64,000 nt of DNA from Larkinella knui (GCF_003858645.1 NZ_RQJP01000002.1:62001-126000); one strand, 5' to 3'; positions 33,721 through 43,743 are shown, counted from the first letter of the stretch. The notes: generated by a model from the letters alone, not told the origin. Program-made: numbers and translations.

Positions 33721-34713
33721 TTAGCGAATAAATTCCCTGATCCCATCGGTTGCCATGGTTTGCAGGCTCCCTGTCTCTGCTTTATAAATCAAATAAGCAT
33801 CTAAATCAGGTTGTTTACTCAGAAAGCGTTGCGTTTCCTGCAAACCCATCACCAGAAAAGCGGTTGCATAGGCATCGGCAGTCATGGCGTCTCTGGCAAA
33901 AACCGTTGCACTCAGCAACGCATCCGGTTTTGAAAAGCCGGTTTTGGGATTGATGATATGCCCGAAGATTTCCCCATTTTGCCGGTAAAAGTTGCGGTAA
34001 TTTCCCGACGTCGCCATCGACCGGTTGGCCATCCGAACCGACGTCTGAAGTCCGCCGGGCCGAACCGGGCTTTCAATTCCGACCTTCCACCACTGTCCGG
34101 GGCTCCGTTCTCCCCGGCAGCGAACCTCCCCGCCCACTTCCACCATATAGCGGTCAATGCCCTTCGATTCCAGGAAAACCGCCAGCACATCGACGGTGTA
34201 GCCCTGGGCCAGGGCATTAAAATCCAGCCGAACGTTCTTTTTTAGCTTTTTAACCGAAACCGCGTCGTACGAAATATATTGAAAGCCAACGTATTGCAGC
34301 AGCGAATCGACATTGGGCAACCAGAGGTCGCGGGATTTTTTACCCAGTTCGTAGGCGTCGACCAGCGGTTTTACCGTCGGGTCGAACGCTCCATTGGTGG
34401 CCCGGTATACGTCTTCGGATTTTTTGAGGACCGGGTAAAAATAAGGCCGCAGAAACCGGTGGGAGTCGGATCGGTTAAACTGCGAGATCTCCGAATCAGG
34501 CCGGTAGGTTGACAGGCACAAATCGATTTCGGTGAGCAGGGAATCGACCGGTTTTTTAAAATTTCGCTGGCGTTCGTCGACGTACTTAATGTGGTAAGTA
34601 GTTCCCTGCGCTTCACCTTCCAGGCTGACCACCGGCGTTTCTGCCCCTGGGTGCGACTCGGTTGGTGTTCTCCCAAACGCAACCAGTACGATTAGCAGTA
34701 CCAGCCATTTCAT
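33721..34713 (-). CDS. apbE: FAD:protein FMN transferase ApbE
   Basis: 330 residues. Signal peptide MKWLVLLIVLVAFG. ApbE motifs: YRPDSEISQFNRSD near residue 72, DFNALAQGYTVDVLA near 170, MVEVGGEVRCRG, HIINPKTG and the metal-binding DAMTADAYATAF. The enzyme attaches FMN from FAD to Thr/Ser in the [ST]xAT-type motif of FMN-binding domains outside the cytoplasm. The gene directly upstream (12 bp gap) encodes a protein with such a motif, DAVSSAT, so this ApbE probably flavinylates its neighbour. Confidence 0.93.
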   Translation of the reverse strand: MKWLVLLIVLVAFGRTPTESHPGAETPVVSLEGEAQGTTYHIKYVDERQRNFKKPVDSLLTEIDLCLSTYRPDSEISQFNRSDSHRFLRPYFYPVLKKSEDVYRATNGAFDPTVKPLVDAYELGKKSRDLWLPNVDSLLQYVGFQYISYDAVSVKKLKKNVRLDFNALAQGYTVDVLAVFLESKGIDRYMVEVGGEVRCRGERSPGQWWKVGIESPVRPGGLQTSVRMANRSMATSGNYRNFYRQNGEIFGHIINPKTGFSKPDALLSATVFARDAMTADAYATAFLVMGLQETQRFLSKQPDLDAYLIYKAETGSLQTMATDGIREFIR

Positions 34714-34725
34714 GGGTTTGTTGGG

Positions 34726-35880
34726 CTATAAAGTATGCTTCGCTTTGTAGTCATTGAGCTGTTTCACGACGGTTTTGTCGTCAATATTCGCACTTTTCAG
34801 GTAGATAAACGCTTTTTGAGAGAGGAAATTATTCGGGCTCTGGAGGAGGTCCGCGATGATCCGCCCGGTTTCCCGATCCGTAACGCGGTGCAGTTTGAAG
34901 AGATCGAGAATGTTGCTTAGTAATTCGCCGTTGGCCGATTTTAAAGCCCTGGCCAACGCGGTTTTTACCTGAGGGTTAAGATGCGGAGCTTCCTTGAATT
35001 TGGTAACGATCAGATTCTTAAGCGCGTAATTCGTCTGGGGAAATTTTTCAAACAAGCGCAGTTGCAATGAATCCGATTTGAGTTCGTCCGGACTTAAGGC
35101 ATTTATGGCGCGTTCGGCGAGATTAAACCGGTTGTTATCGATGAAACTCAGGAGGGTATTTCGCAGACCGGACGTCAGCTCGACCCGGCCCCGAATGTGG
35201 TTGAGCGCCCAGATTTTATCACCGGAATCCGGGCTTTCCAGAATTTTTAATACGAAACCGGGCGACAACCGTTTTTCCGTTAAACTCACCACTTCTTTTT
35301 GCGTGGCTCCATACACAAAATGCCACATTTTGTAGGTGGTATAAACCGCGCCTTCGACCACATAATCCAACACATTTTTCGACGTCGCCGACGAAACGGC
35401 ATCCAATCCGGAAGCCGCCAGATCGGCTTTTGGCACCAGTTCTTCATACGAAAAGTTGGCCAGGGGCGAAAACGGATCGGCCAGCAGCTCGTTCAGTCGC
35501 CCATATTCTTCCGGTTTAAACGGTTCGTGTTCGGTTTTACTCAGAAATTCACCTTCCGGCAATTCAAATCCCAGATACCGCCCGGTGACATTCCAATACA
35601 GCACAATGTCGAGTAACCGGCACTTATTATCGAAGCAGACACTCGTTTTAATTTTCCGGAAATACGATACCGGATAGCCTTCTTTCGAGCGAGTCTGGAA
35701 CAGCGTATCGTTGCCCGCATCGTCTTTAAAATGGCTCACAAAAGCCTGAACCGTGTCCGGTTTTAGCGGAATGGTTGGGGCATTAAAATAGCGAATTCGG
35801 TCCTGCTTCCGATGCGCCGGAAGCAGGAGTAGAAGGATAAAAACCGCGTTGAGTAAACCAACTTTGTGACCACTTCGCAT
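34726..35880 (-). CDS. Secreted FMN-binding-domain protein, probable ApbE substrate
   Basis: 384 residues from the ATG at 35880. A longer frame to 35937 would overlap the upstream gene and puts residues before the signal sequence, so it is rejected. Signal segment LLNAVFILLLLLPA. Residues about 50-190 resemble an FMN_bind domain, with the flavinylation-like motif GLDAVSSATSKNV near residue 160; the threonine would be the attachment site. The last ~180 residues are alpha-helical, HEAT-like repeats. It sits between an FAD oxidoreductase gene (10 bp) and apbE (12 bp). Redox role inferred from motif and context; the domain is divergent. Confidence 0.75.
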   Translation of the reverse strand: MRSGHKVGLLNAVFILLLLLPAHRKQDRIRYFNAPTIPLKPDTVQAFVSHFKDDAGNDTLFQTRSKEGYPVSYFRKIKTSVCFDNKCRLLDIVLYWNVTGRYLGFELPEGEFLSKTEHEPFKPEEYGRLNELLADPFSPLANFSYEELVPKADLAASGLDAVSSATSKNVLDYVVEGAVYTTYKMWHFVYGATQKEVVSLTEKRLSPGFVLKILESPDSGDKIWALNHIRGRVELTSGLRNTLLSFIDNNRFNLAERAINALSPDELKSDSLQLRLFEKFPQTNYALKNLIVTKFKEAPHLNPQVKTALARALKSANGELLSNILDLFKLHRVTDRETGRIIADLLQSPNNFLSQKAFIYLKSANIDDKTVVKQLNDYKAKHTL

Positions 35881-35890
35881 ACCCGGAATG

Positions 35891-37273
35891 TCAGCCTTTT
35901 TGACTCGAAACCGGCACAATTCCGCCGTGTTCTTCAATCAGTTTCCGAAGGTCTTTCATCGATACATCCAGCGGTGTTTTGTTCTGCATACTGGCCAAAA
36001 CCGCTGCGGCTCCGGCGGCCTGGCCCATGCCCATGCACGATGCCTGCACCCGAAGCGCGGAGTTTGCCAGCCGGTCGCTGCTCACCATTCGCCCGGCGAC
36101 CAGAAAATTCCGGCTGTTTTTCGGAATCAACGCCCGAAGCGGAACGGTGGCCACAACGCCCTCTTTTAAATGATCGGGAACCACCCCATTTTCGTCGTGG
36201 ACATCGATGGGATAATAGGAATACGAAACCGCATCGTCGAATACTTTTCCCGTAACGTAATCCTCGTGCGTGATTTTATAATGACCGTCAATGCGATACG
36301 TTTCGCGGACGGCGGTTTCGTTCTGCACGTCAGCCAGCCGGATTTTCTCACACCCGGGCAGGGTTCGCAAAAACCGCAGGGTAGTCAACAGGGACGATCG
36401 GCCTTTTAAGTTCGCAACGGTATGGGCTTCGGAAGTTGTCGAATCGGCACCTAGAACGTGCTGAATGTTATCGCCTTTGCTTTTTAACAGCCCAACAATA
36501 TTATTCCGGAAATCAGACTTTACGAGCTCCCCTTTTTTGATGGCTTCTTCATACCGGCTTTTAATGGTCTTTAAATCGAGCGAATTAAAGTCGTAGCCTT
36601 CCAGCCTAAACATCAGCGTTCCCGGCTGCGTCACGGATTCCCGCAACAGGTCAAAACCGGCGAGCGAAGCGGCATAGGCATTCCCCGTACAATCGATCAA
36701 CTGGTTGCAGACAATCTGCGTACTGGTTCCTTTTCCTACGGTTTGAACGGTCCAGTTTCCCTTCTGAAACGTCGCGCTGGTTGGCGTTTCATAAAACCGG
36801 ATCTGCACGCCCGCTTCCACGGCTTTTTCCTCGATCAACAGGGCATACAATTGTCCGTTTACCCGAACCTGATGCCGGGGGTGGTTTTTGCCGTGGGGAA
36901 TCGAGAAATCGGGCAGGGTATCATCATTTAACGCAACGGCTTCCTGTACCATTTCCCAGCCAATGCCGCCGATCACCTGCTTGCCCCAGGCAAAAAAGAT
37001 GCCCGGATAATTCACCCCGCCGGTCGTGGTGGTACCTCCGAGCTGGCTCCCGTTTTCAACTAGGATGGTTTTGCGTCCGGCCCGGGCCGCCTGGATAGCG
37101 GCCACCACGCCCGCCGTGCCGCCCCCGATCACCAGAATGTCGGTTTTCAGGGTTTGCTGAATCAATTGGTAAGGCTCACTCAGCCTTTCTCCTTTCGACA
37201 AAGTCGGTGCGGCCATGCCCAGCGACAGTGCGCCGAGCGATGTTAAAGCCGATCTTCTTTTTATTTTTTCCAT
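35891..37273 (-). CDS. Exported FAD-dependent oxidoreductase (FAD_oxidored family)
   Basis: 460 residues. N-terminal Tat-like signal KIKRRSALTSLGALSLG. FAD motif DILVIGGGTAGVVAAIQAA and IENGSQLGG-type segment LVENGSQLGGTTT; C-terminal contact SCMGMGQAAGAAAVLA. The gene product is a paralogue of the cytoplasmic protein from 19348-20742. Downstream are the FMN-binding protein and apbE genes, upstream is susD. A plausible path is substrate to FAD to FMN protein (inference). Separated from susD by a 131 bp repeat-filled spacer. Confidence 0.9.
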   Translation of the reverse strand: MEKIKRRSALTSLGALSLGMAAPTLSKGERLSEPYQLIQQTLKTDILVIGGGTAGVVAAIQAARAGRKTILVENGSQLGGTTTTGGVNYPGIFFAWGKQVIGGIGWEMVQEAVALNDDTLPDFSIPHGKNHPRHQVRVNGQLYALLIEEKAVEAGVQIRFYETPTSATFQKGNWTVQTVGKGTSTQIVCNQLIDCTGNAYAASLAGFDLLRESVTQPGTLMFRLEGYDFNSLDLKTIKSRYEEAIKKGELVKSDFRNNIVGLLKSKGDNIQHVLGADSTTSEAHTVANLKGRSSLLTTLRFLRTLPGCEKIRLADVQNETAVRETYRIDGHYKITHEDYVTGKVFDDAVSYSYYPIDVHDENGVVPDHLKEGVVATVPLRALIPKNSRNFLVAGRMVSSDRLANSALRVQASCMGMGQAAGAAAVLASMQNKTPLDVSMKDLRKLIEEHGGIVPVSSQKG

Positions 37274-37279
37274 GGTTTT

Positions 37280-37402
37280 TCAGTTTTGGGTTTATGGTAT
37301 TCAGTTTACGGTTTTCAGTTTACGGTTTTCGGTAGCTGACGCGTTCTTTTGCGCTTCTTATTTCGTGCGTCGGCAACCGTAAACTGAAAACCGGAAACCG
37401 GT
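37280..37402. repeat. Heptameric inverted repeat with GCTGACGC tip
   Basis: Nine or so 7-bp units (GTTTACG, GTTTTCA, GTTTACG, GTTTTCG) in the left arm, an inverse but shorter right arm, and a tip in which GCTGACGC faces GCGTCGGC. It fills the spacer between the SusD and FAD oxidoreductase genes on one strand. Confidence 0.85.
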
Positions 37403-37404
37403 CA

Positions 37405-38841
37405 TTAATACCCCGGATTCTGATCCGTGGCGGGGTTAAGTGCTTTGTTATAGTTCATTTCCGAAACCGGAATGGGCCACACGAGGTGTTTATCGGCGAC
37501 GACTTTCCCTTTGGCCGCCAGAATCACGGCTTTGGCGGTTCCCGTCCGTTTGAGGTCCAGCCAGCGTTTGCCTTCCAGTTGAAATTCGTAGCTCCGTTCT
37601 TTCAAAACCAGGTCCACAAAGGTGGTGGCGTTGTAATCCCCCGGTTTGAAATCGACCGCTGACGCAACAGCGGGGGCTTTGCCGAACGCCCGGCGATGCA
37701 CCTGATTCAGCGCTTCCAGACCGGCGGCCGTGGGGCCGTTACCGGCTCTGGCCGAAGCCTCGGCGTAGATCAGTAACACATCCGAATACCCGTAGACCGG
37801 ATCATCATTTCCGGCCCCGTTCTGACCCACCGCGGCCTGGTCGATAAACTTCGAGCTCACGAGCGTATTGGCCCCCAGACCGAAATTAATCAAGTCCCAT
37901 AGACCCTTGCGGATATCACCGGCATCCCAGGTTTTATAGTATGGACTCGTGACATCGACGTAAATCACATACGCGCCCCCGAAGTTGAATAATTTCGTAT
38001 CCGGGTGGTTGCTGATCCAGAGCATATAATTGCCCTGATTGACCTGGCGGGCGTATTTCAGGTAAAAAATCTCCTCCGTAGTCGACACCAGATCCGGGCC
38101 ATAAATCTTGTTTTGAAAGTCACTTTTCGTTGTCGCCGGAACCAGCGAAAACTGGTTTGATTTGATTACTTCATCGGCTTTATCGCGGGCTTCCGCAAAT
38201 TTACCGACCTGTAAATACACGTCCGCCAGCATCGTTTTGGCCGCCCATTTGGTGGGTCGCCCAATCTGGGCCGGTTTTTCGGGCAGGTTCGTTTCGGCTT
38301 CTTTTAAATCGGCCAGAATCAGGGCATACACCTCATCGGCCGAGCTTCTTTTCAGGTTGATATCGGTCATGTTACTTTCCGTCCGCAGGGGTACGCCCGC
38401 CCAGTTTCGCACCAGCTGAAAATAGTTGAACGCCCGCAGAAACTTGGCTTCGGCCACATACCGGTCCACATCGGCTTTGCTGATGGCCTTGCCGGTGGGC
38501 GCATTTTTAATCACCAGGTTCGCATTCCGGATGCTGAGGTAAAACGCGTTCCATAAACCGGCCACCCGCGTGATATTGGCATCGTTTAAACCCTGGAAAT
38601 CGTGCAACGGCGCCCAGCTTCCGCGGCCATACGCATAATCGGCCTGGCATTCGAGCGTGGCCTCGTAAACGGCGTAATTGGAATTCCGCAAGGGTGAAAA
38701 AATAGCATTGACCGCCGTTTCAACATCACTCGCCGTATTAAAAAACGTCTCGACAACGAGGGATTTGGGCGCTTCCACCAGCGCGTCTTCGCAAGCTGTC
38801 AGAAGCAGGGGTATTGTGAGGAGAAGAAGTATCTTTTTCAT
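37405..38841 (-). CDS. SusD/RagB-type outer-membrane nutrient-binding lipoprotein
   Basis: 478 residues from the ATG at 38841, giving a lipoprotein signal MKKILLLLTIPLLLTAC with the lipidated Cys at 17. The 507-residue frame adds 29 residues without signal character. The SusD fold shows an N-terminal helical repeat region (EAPKSLVVETFFNTASDVE) and the C-terminal YEFQLEGKRWLDLKRTG and LNPATDQNPGY, both hallmarks. SusD caps the SusC pore and captures the ligand. Immediately downstream of susC. Confidence 0.95.
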   Translation of the reverse strand: MKKILLLLTIPLLLTACEDALVEAPKSLVVETFFNTASDVETAVNAIFSPLRNSNYAVYEATLECQADYAYGRGSWAPLHDFQGLNDANITRVAGLWNAFYLSIRNANLVIKNAPTGKAISKADVDRYVAEAKFLRAFNYFQLVRNWAGVPLRTESNMTDINLKRSSADEVYALILADLKEAETNLPEKPAQIGRPTKWAAKTMLADVYLQVGKFAEARDKADEVIKSNQFSLVPATTKSDFQNKIYGPDLVSTTEEIFYLKYARQVNQGNYMLWISNHPDTKLFNFGGAYVIYVDVTSPYYKTWDAGDIRKGLWDLINFGLGANTLVSSKFIDQAAVGQNGAGNDDPVYGYSDVLLIYAEASARAGNGPTAAGLEALNQVHRRAFGKAPAVASAVDFKPGDYNATTFVDLVLKERSYEFQLEGKRWLDLKRTGTAKAVILAAKGKVVADKHLVWPIPVSEMNYNKALNPATDQNPGY

Positions 38842-38853
38842 AGTTTCAATGGC

Positions 38854-38961
38854 GATTGTGTGATGGGCAATTGAGTGAAAAGAAGTCATTGAATGAGTTA
38901 AGAGGTCGCCATACTGACAAACCACCACACCGGCAGCTCACTCATTCACTCAATCACTAAT
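38854..38961. repeat. Degenerate heptameric inverted repeat between susC and susD
   Basis: GATTGTGTGATGGGCAATTG and ATTGAATGAGTTAAGAG on the left face ACTCATT CACTCAA TCACTAA on the right, again in about 7-bp steps but with many mismatches. A weaker member of the class seen at 48196. Confidence 0.5.
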
Positions 38962-38966
38962 TAATT

Positions 38967-41900
38967 TTAAAACCCAACGCGAACGCCGACGGTGATGGAT
39001 TTAGACGACGGATAGGTGTTGAAATCAAAGCCCTGATTGGTCGAATTGGGTCCTCCGCTGGAGTTCACTTCCGGGTCCCACCACGAATAGTTGGTGAGGG
39101 TCAGTAAATTCTGTCCGCTGGCGTAAATCTGGGCGCTCCGAATCCAGTTGACGCCCCAGGTTTGAAGCGGCAGGTTATAAGCCAGCTGAATGTTTTTCAA
39201 CCGCAGATACGAGCCATCCTCGATGTACCGGTTTGAGACACTGGTCCGGCTGGCGTTGCTGATAATCGGGTATTTCGCATTCGGGTTGGTGGGCGACCAG
39301 TGGTTGTAAAAAACCTCCTTCGGCATGTTGAGGCCAAAACCGTAGTCCATCGTGTTGACAATCGAACTAGCGTTGAACAAATCATTGCCCTGAACGCCCT
39401 GCAGGAAGATGGTCAGATCGAAGTTTTTATAACTCATGGCCGAATTCAGGCCAAACGTAAAAGTGGGATTCGGGTTGCCGATGTAGGTTTTATCCTTGAT
39501 GGTGATGACCCCGTCGCCGTCGATATCCTGGTACTTGATTTTGCCTTTATCGTCGTAACCGGCCTCCACGTAGCCCCAATACCGCCCGATGGGCTGACCT
39601 TCGCGCAGGATATTCGTTACATCATTGATGGCCACCACGTTGATGTTTCCGCCCAGGATGTCTTCGGCCCCCTGGAGTTTCACGACTTTGTTGCGGTTGA
39701 ACGAAACATTGGCATTCAGATCCCACTTGAAATCGCCGGTGAACAACCGGGTATCCAGACCGATTTCAAACCCTTTATTCTGCACCTGCCCCACGTTTTG
39801 AATCGTACTCGTGAAGCCAAGCGACGACGGCAGCACGACGGTATTGAGCAGATCGCGGGTGTTTTTCACGTAATAATCGAGCGTCAGATTGACCCGGTTT
39901 TTCAGGACACCCAGATCGATGCCAATGTCTTTCTGTTCCGTGGTTTCCCATTTCAGATTTCCGGGCAGACGCGTGCCGGGCGAAAAAGTGTTGTATAAGG
40001 TGTTGTCATACACGGTTTTGCCCGACGTAAGTTGATTCAAGGTCGCATAGGCGTTAATGGCCTGGCTGCCCGTCAAACCCCAGCTGGCCCGGAGTTTCAG
40101 ATCCGAAATGAACGTGTTTTCCTTCAAAAAATCCTCGTTGGAGACGCGCCAGGCCAGGGCCGCCGACGGAAAAGCGCCCCACTTGTTGCCCTCGCTGTAC
40201 TTCGACGAACCGTCGCGCCGGAAACTGGCCGTTACCAGGTATTTGCTGTCGTAGCTGTAATTGACCCGCGCCAGATACGACAGTAAAACCGATTTGGTAT
40301 AGCCGGAATTGGGAATGCCCGGCGTGATGGCGGCACTCAGATCATACGTTCCAAAAATGTCGCTCAGAAATCCGTTGCCGCTCCCCAACAGCGAGGTGTT
40401 CACAAAATCCTGGTAGGTAAAACCGGCTACCGCCGAAACCGAGTGCTTTTGGAAGCTTTTGGTGTAGCTGATCGTATTTTCGCTCAACAGGCTGGTAATC
40501 TGATTGGTACTGATGCTGGCCACACCGGTTGAGTTGACAAAATTGCGGGTGCGGTACGAGTCGGTCCGGTCGTCCCGGTTTTCGACTCCCCCCGCAATCT
40601 TGATGGTCAGATCGGGAATGGGCCTGAAAATCAAAGCCGCATTCACCAGCGCCAGGTTGGCTTTAATTTCGTCGGTTTGCTCGTTGATGAAATTCAGCGG
40701 ATTGATCAAATCCGTCGCCACAAACGGATACGAAGTTGCCAGCACCCGGTACGTACCGTCATCCTTGTAGGGCGTCAGCGTCGGCGGAGCCGAAATGGCC
40801 CCCGAAATCATCGAATTTCCCCGGCTCCCGCCCCCGCTGTCTTTGCGGCCCGTATTCAGGCGGGTCAGCGTACTGGAGAGGCTGACACTGAACTTCTTAC
40901 TGATTTCATGATTGATATTGGCCCGCAGCGAATACCGCTTGTAATCGCTGCCCTTCACGATTCCGGCCTGATTGAAAACACTCCCGGACACCGAAAACTG
41001 CGTTTTCTCGTTTCCTCCGCTAATATTCAGCGCCGAGGTGACCATAGGGGCTTTCTGAAAAACCAGATCCTGCCAGTCGAAACCGTCGCCAAAACTGTCG
41101 ATCTGCGCCGGGGTAAAATAGGGGGCTAACTTATCGTTGACAGCCTGCTCGTTGTAGAACGTCGCATACTCTTTCGCATTCATCAGATCCAGCTTTTTGA
41201 TCAGTTTCTGGCTGGTGTAGCTGGTCTCAAAATCGACGCTGGTTCGACCGGTTTTACCCCGTTTGGTGGTGATGATAACGACGCCATTGGCCCCTCTGGA
41301 ACCATAAATCGCGGTGGCCGACGCATCTTTCAGAATTTCGATGCTTTCAATATCGGCATTGTTGAGTGCGGTTGGATTACTGCCCGAAATCGGAAAACCG
41401 TCGACGACATACAGCGGCTCGTTGCTCCCCTGAATCGAATTGGTTCCGCGAATCCGGACGCTGACTCCTCCCCCCGGCGCGCCCGTATTCTGCAAAACCT
41501 GGACCCCGGCCGCCCGGCCCGACAACGCCTGCAACACATTTCCGTTCGGAAAAGCATTTAATTCTTTGGCTTTCACTTGCGACAACGCACCTGTCAGGTC
41601 ACTTTTTTTGACGGTTCCGTAGCCCACCACCACCACTTCTTCCAGGCTTTTGGTATCCACTTTCAGGCTAACATCCAGCTCCGGGCGGTTGCCAATCGCA
41701 ACTTCCTGACTCAGGTAGCCGACGAACGAAAAAACCAGGGTCGCGGCCTCATTCGGAACATTGAGTTTAAACCGCCCGTCGGCGTCGGTGCTGGTGCCGC
41801 GCGTCGTGCTTTTGACCACCACGCTGACGCCCGGCAAGCCTTCGCCTTTTTCGTCGGAAACCCTGCCGGTAATCGTCCGGTCCAGTGATTTTTCAATGTC

Positions 41901-42314
41901 AATACGGGCACTTTTCGGCGAAATACCGGGCAGAACAGGGGGAGAAACCGGCGGTTTGCTGAGCAAAATCTGCTTCCGCCCCACAACTTCATACGTAACG
42001 GCCGCATTTCGGAAAAGCTGATCCAGCACCGTGGATAACGGCTGGTTTGCGACGGTGATCGATACCCTCCGGTCGGACTGAATCTGCTGCGGAATGTACG
42101 AAAAAGTAACTTTCGCTACCTTTTCTATTTTTGACAGAACAACGCTAATTTCCTGATTTTCAATTGACAAGGTAATAGGCTGTTCCAGCAGAGCCTGGGC
42201 TTTGACGGTTTTAGCGTAGGTTACGCCCACCACCAGAAACGTGCAAATCAGTTGGGTAAACGTGATACGCATAAGGGTAAGGACGAATGCGTGAGAGATT
42301 CGAGGTAATTTCAT
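38967..42314 (-). CDS. SusC/RagA TonB-dependent outer-membrane transporter with STN domain
   Basis: 1115 residues from the ATG at 42314; a longer frame (to 42437) adds 41 residues ahead of the signal peptide and is rejected. Signal segment around LICTFLVVGVTYA; STN domain at about 45-115 (ITLSIENQEISVVLSKIEKV); carboxypeptidase-like domain (ITGRVSDEKGEGLPGVSVVV); TonB/SusC signature LEEVVVVGYGTVKKSDLTGA; plug, then a 22-stranded barrel to the C-terminal aromatic VGVRVGF. The STN domain contacts FecR in the periplasm, so transport and expression are coupled. Substrate unknown; the neighbouring redox genes suggest a sugar or sugar acid. Confidence 0.96.
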   Translation of the reverse strand: MKLPRISHAFVLTLMRITFTQLICTFLVVGVTYAKTVKAQALLEQPITLSIENQEISVVLSKIEKVAKVTFSYIPQQIQSDRRVSITVANQPLSTVLDQLFRNAAVTYEVVGRKQILLSKPPVSPPVLPGISPKSARIDIEKSLDRTITGRVSDEKGEGLPGVSVVVKSTTRGTSTDADGRFKLNVPNEAATLVFSFVGYLSQEVAIGNRPELDVSLKVDTKSLEEVVVVGYGTVKKSDLTGALSQVKAKELNAFPNGNVLQALSGRAAGVQVLQNTGAPGGGVSVRIRGTNSIQGSNEPLYVVDGFPISGSNPTALNNADIESIEILKDASATAIYGSRGANGVVIITTKRGKTGRTSVDFETSYTSQKLIKKLDLMNAKEYATFYNEQAVNDKLAPYFTPAQIDSFGDGFDWQDLVFQKAPMVTSALNISGGNEKTQFSVSGSVFNQAGIVKGSDYKRYSLRANINHEISKKFSVSLSSTLTRLNTGRKDSGGGSRGNSMISGAISAPPTLTPYKDDGTYRVLATSYPFVATDLINPLNFINEQTDEIKANLALVNAALIFRPIPDLTIKIAGGVENRDDRTDSYRTRNFVNSTGVASISTNQITSLLSENTISYTKSFQKHSVSAVAGFTYQDFVNTSLLGSGNGFLSDIFGTYDLSAAITPGIPNSGYTKSVLLSYLARVNYSYDSKYLVTASFRRDGSSKYSEGNKWGAFPSAALAWRVSNEDFLKENTFISDLKLRASWGLTGSQAINAYATLNQLTSGKTVYDNTLYNTFSPGTRLPGNLKWETTEQKDIGIDLGVLKNRVNLTLDYYVKNTRDLLNTVVLPSSLGFTSTIQNVGQVQNKGFEIGLDTRLFTGDFKWDLNANVSFNRNKVVKLQGAEDILGGNINVVAINDVTNILREGQPIGRYWGYVEAGYDDKGKIKYQDIDGDGVITIKDKTYIGNPNPTFTFGLNSAMSYKNFDLTIFLQGVQGNDLFNASSIVNTMDYGFGLNMPKEVFYNHWSPTNPNAKYPIISNASRTSVSNRYIEDGSYLRLKNIQLAYNLPLQTWGVNWIRSAQIYASGQNLLTLTNYSWWDPEVNSSGGPNSTNQGFDFNTYPSSKSITVGVRVGF

Positions 42315-42609
42315 ACCTTTGGGTGTTTTTGTTTGAGGATTTAGGCAAAGACAAAGAAGCCCTGCACATCTGAAAAGATGCGTCGGAACACGATCCGGCG
42401 GCTGGGGCTTGATCCGGTCGGTGATGCTTGGACCCATCGCCGACCTTCTTTTTTGGTTTTTAGTTTACGGTTTAGAAGTTATGGTTTAAAGTTTTCTGTT
42501 AAGAATCGTTCGTCGAGCTTATGGATTAGGCGTAAATTTTCAGAAAGTAAGCCTCTGTTCGTCAGCAAATTAGCCGTTTACCTACCCCCAAATCAAACAC
42601 CTGTTTTCA
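42315..42609. promoter_or_regulatory. susC leader and probable ECF-sigma-dependent promoter region
   Basis: 295 bp between fecR and susC with no gene. Part of it (about 42455-42505) carries single-sided GTTTACG-type heptamers without a clear inverted arm. The ECF factor encoded at 43744 probably acts here by analogy with other Sus loci; I cannot identify its -35/-10 elements. Confidence 0.4.
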
Positions 42610-43659
42610 TCAGGGACAACCGGGGCCGGAAATGACGATCTGGGCATCGATCACTTTATAACTTGCTCCCAGCAGTTTACAAATGATGTTGAGTTTGTCG
42701 TACAGATCTTCCTGCTCCAGTGAGGTTGTGATGAAGCACTTACTCATCACCTCTTCATCGTACACAATATCGACCCCGTACGTTTTTTCGATGGCCGTCA
42801 TCAGCACGGAAATCCGCGTATTCTGAAAGGTAAACGCGGGAAGTTCGGCCTTCTGAACGAGTATGGCCGGTTTTTCGACCAGCGTTTTCACCAGCCGGTG
42901 TTCCTGGTTCAGGTACGTTACCTGCTGATTGGGGGTCAGCACCACGCCAATGGTTTCGGGATCGGATTTGGGTTTGGCTGCGGTAGTCAGCACGGGGGAA
43001 TAAACGGATACGCGCCCCGTTCGAACCGAAACCGTGATGTTGCGGTTCGCCAGATTGGCTTTGATGCGAAAACTGGTTCCCAAAACCTTGGTAATCAGAT
43101 CGTTTGAATACACCAGAAACGGCTGATTCGGGTTCTTTTCGACTTCAAAAAAAGCTTCGCCAGTCAAGGTCACTTCCCGGTTCCGGGCGGCAAACGTGGC
43201 CGGATACCGGATTTTGCTACCGGGTTCCAGCGTCACCACACTGCGGTCGCTCAGGATTACCCGTTCGGGTTTTGAAGTGGTATTTATTTTCTCGATCAGG
43301 AGCGGTTTGACGGCGGAAATCACGTTTGACGGCGTCGCTACACGATCCGTTGACGCAACTAGAAAGTACCAGCCAATTCCAAGCAGAACCGCCACTACCG
43401 CAGCGACTGCCCAGTAGGGCCGGAAATCGATCCGTCGGACGGGTTTGGTTTTCAGCGTGCGATTAGCCAGCCCCTGCCAGTTTCGCGCCAGCAGTTGCTT
43501 CTTTGCTTCGGCCGTAGCCGGCAACTCAACCTCCGTATCCAGCGACGCATACCACTGATCGATCAGTTCCCGCTCTTCCTCGGAGCAGTCACCGTTCAGG
43601 TATTTGGCCAGCAATTCCTGGTATTTTGCGCTATCCATCGGGCGGAGTGGTTCGTTCAA
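42610..43659 (-). CDS. FecR-family anti-sigma factor
   Basis: 349 residues. Cytoplasmic N-terminus of about 80 residues with the DUF4880-like pattern LLAKYLNGDCSEEERELIDQW; one membrane segment, YWAVAAVVAVLLGIGWYFLV, near 82-101; then the periplasmic FecR domain (LSDRSVVTLEPGSKIRYPATF, LTGEAFFEVEKNPNQPF) and a C-terminal STN-like domain (ISVLMTAIEKTYGVDIVYDE). It holds the ECF factor until the SusC STN domain signals. Between rpoE-like and susC genes as expected. Confidence 0.95.
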   Translation of the reverse strand: MNEPLRPMDSAKYQELLAKYLNGDCSEEERELIDQWYASLDTEVELPATAEAKKQLLARNWQGLANRTLKTKPVRRIDFRPYWAVAAVVAVLLGIGWYFLVASTDRVATPSNVISAVKPLLIEKINTTSKPERVILSDRSVVTLEPGSKIRYPATFAARNREVTLTGEAFFEVEKNPNQPFLVYSNDLITKVLGTSFRIKANLANRNITVSVRTGRVSVYSPVLTTAAKPKSDPETIGVVLTPNQQVTYLNQEHRLVKTLVEKPAILVQKAELPAFTFQNTRISVLMTAIEKTYGVDIVYDEEVMSKCFITTSLEQEDLYDKLNIICKLLGASYKVIDAQIVISGPGCP

Positions 43660-43743
43660 AAAGCATAGACGAATACCTCCGAAAAGTCCCTAAGGCCAAA
43701 CCCGGTTTTTTTTATTTTTTTTGTTTGAGGTGACTAAAACCGC

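Noticed and set aside
42315-42437. 41-residue extension of SusC
   Set aside because: Precedes the signal peptide; a normal SusC N-terminus starts at the ATG at 42314.
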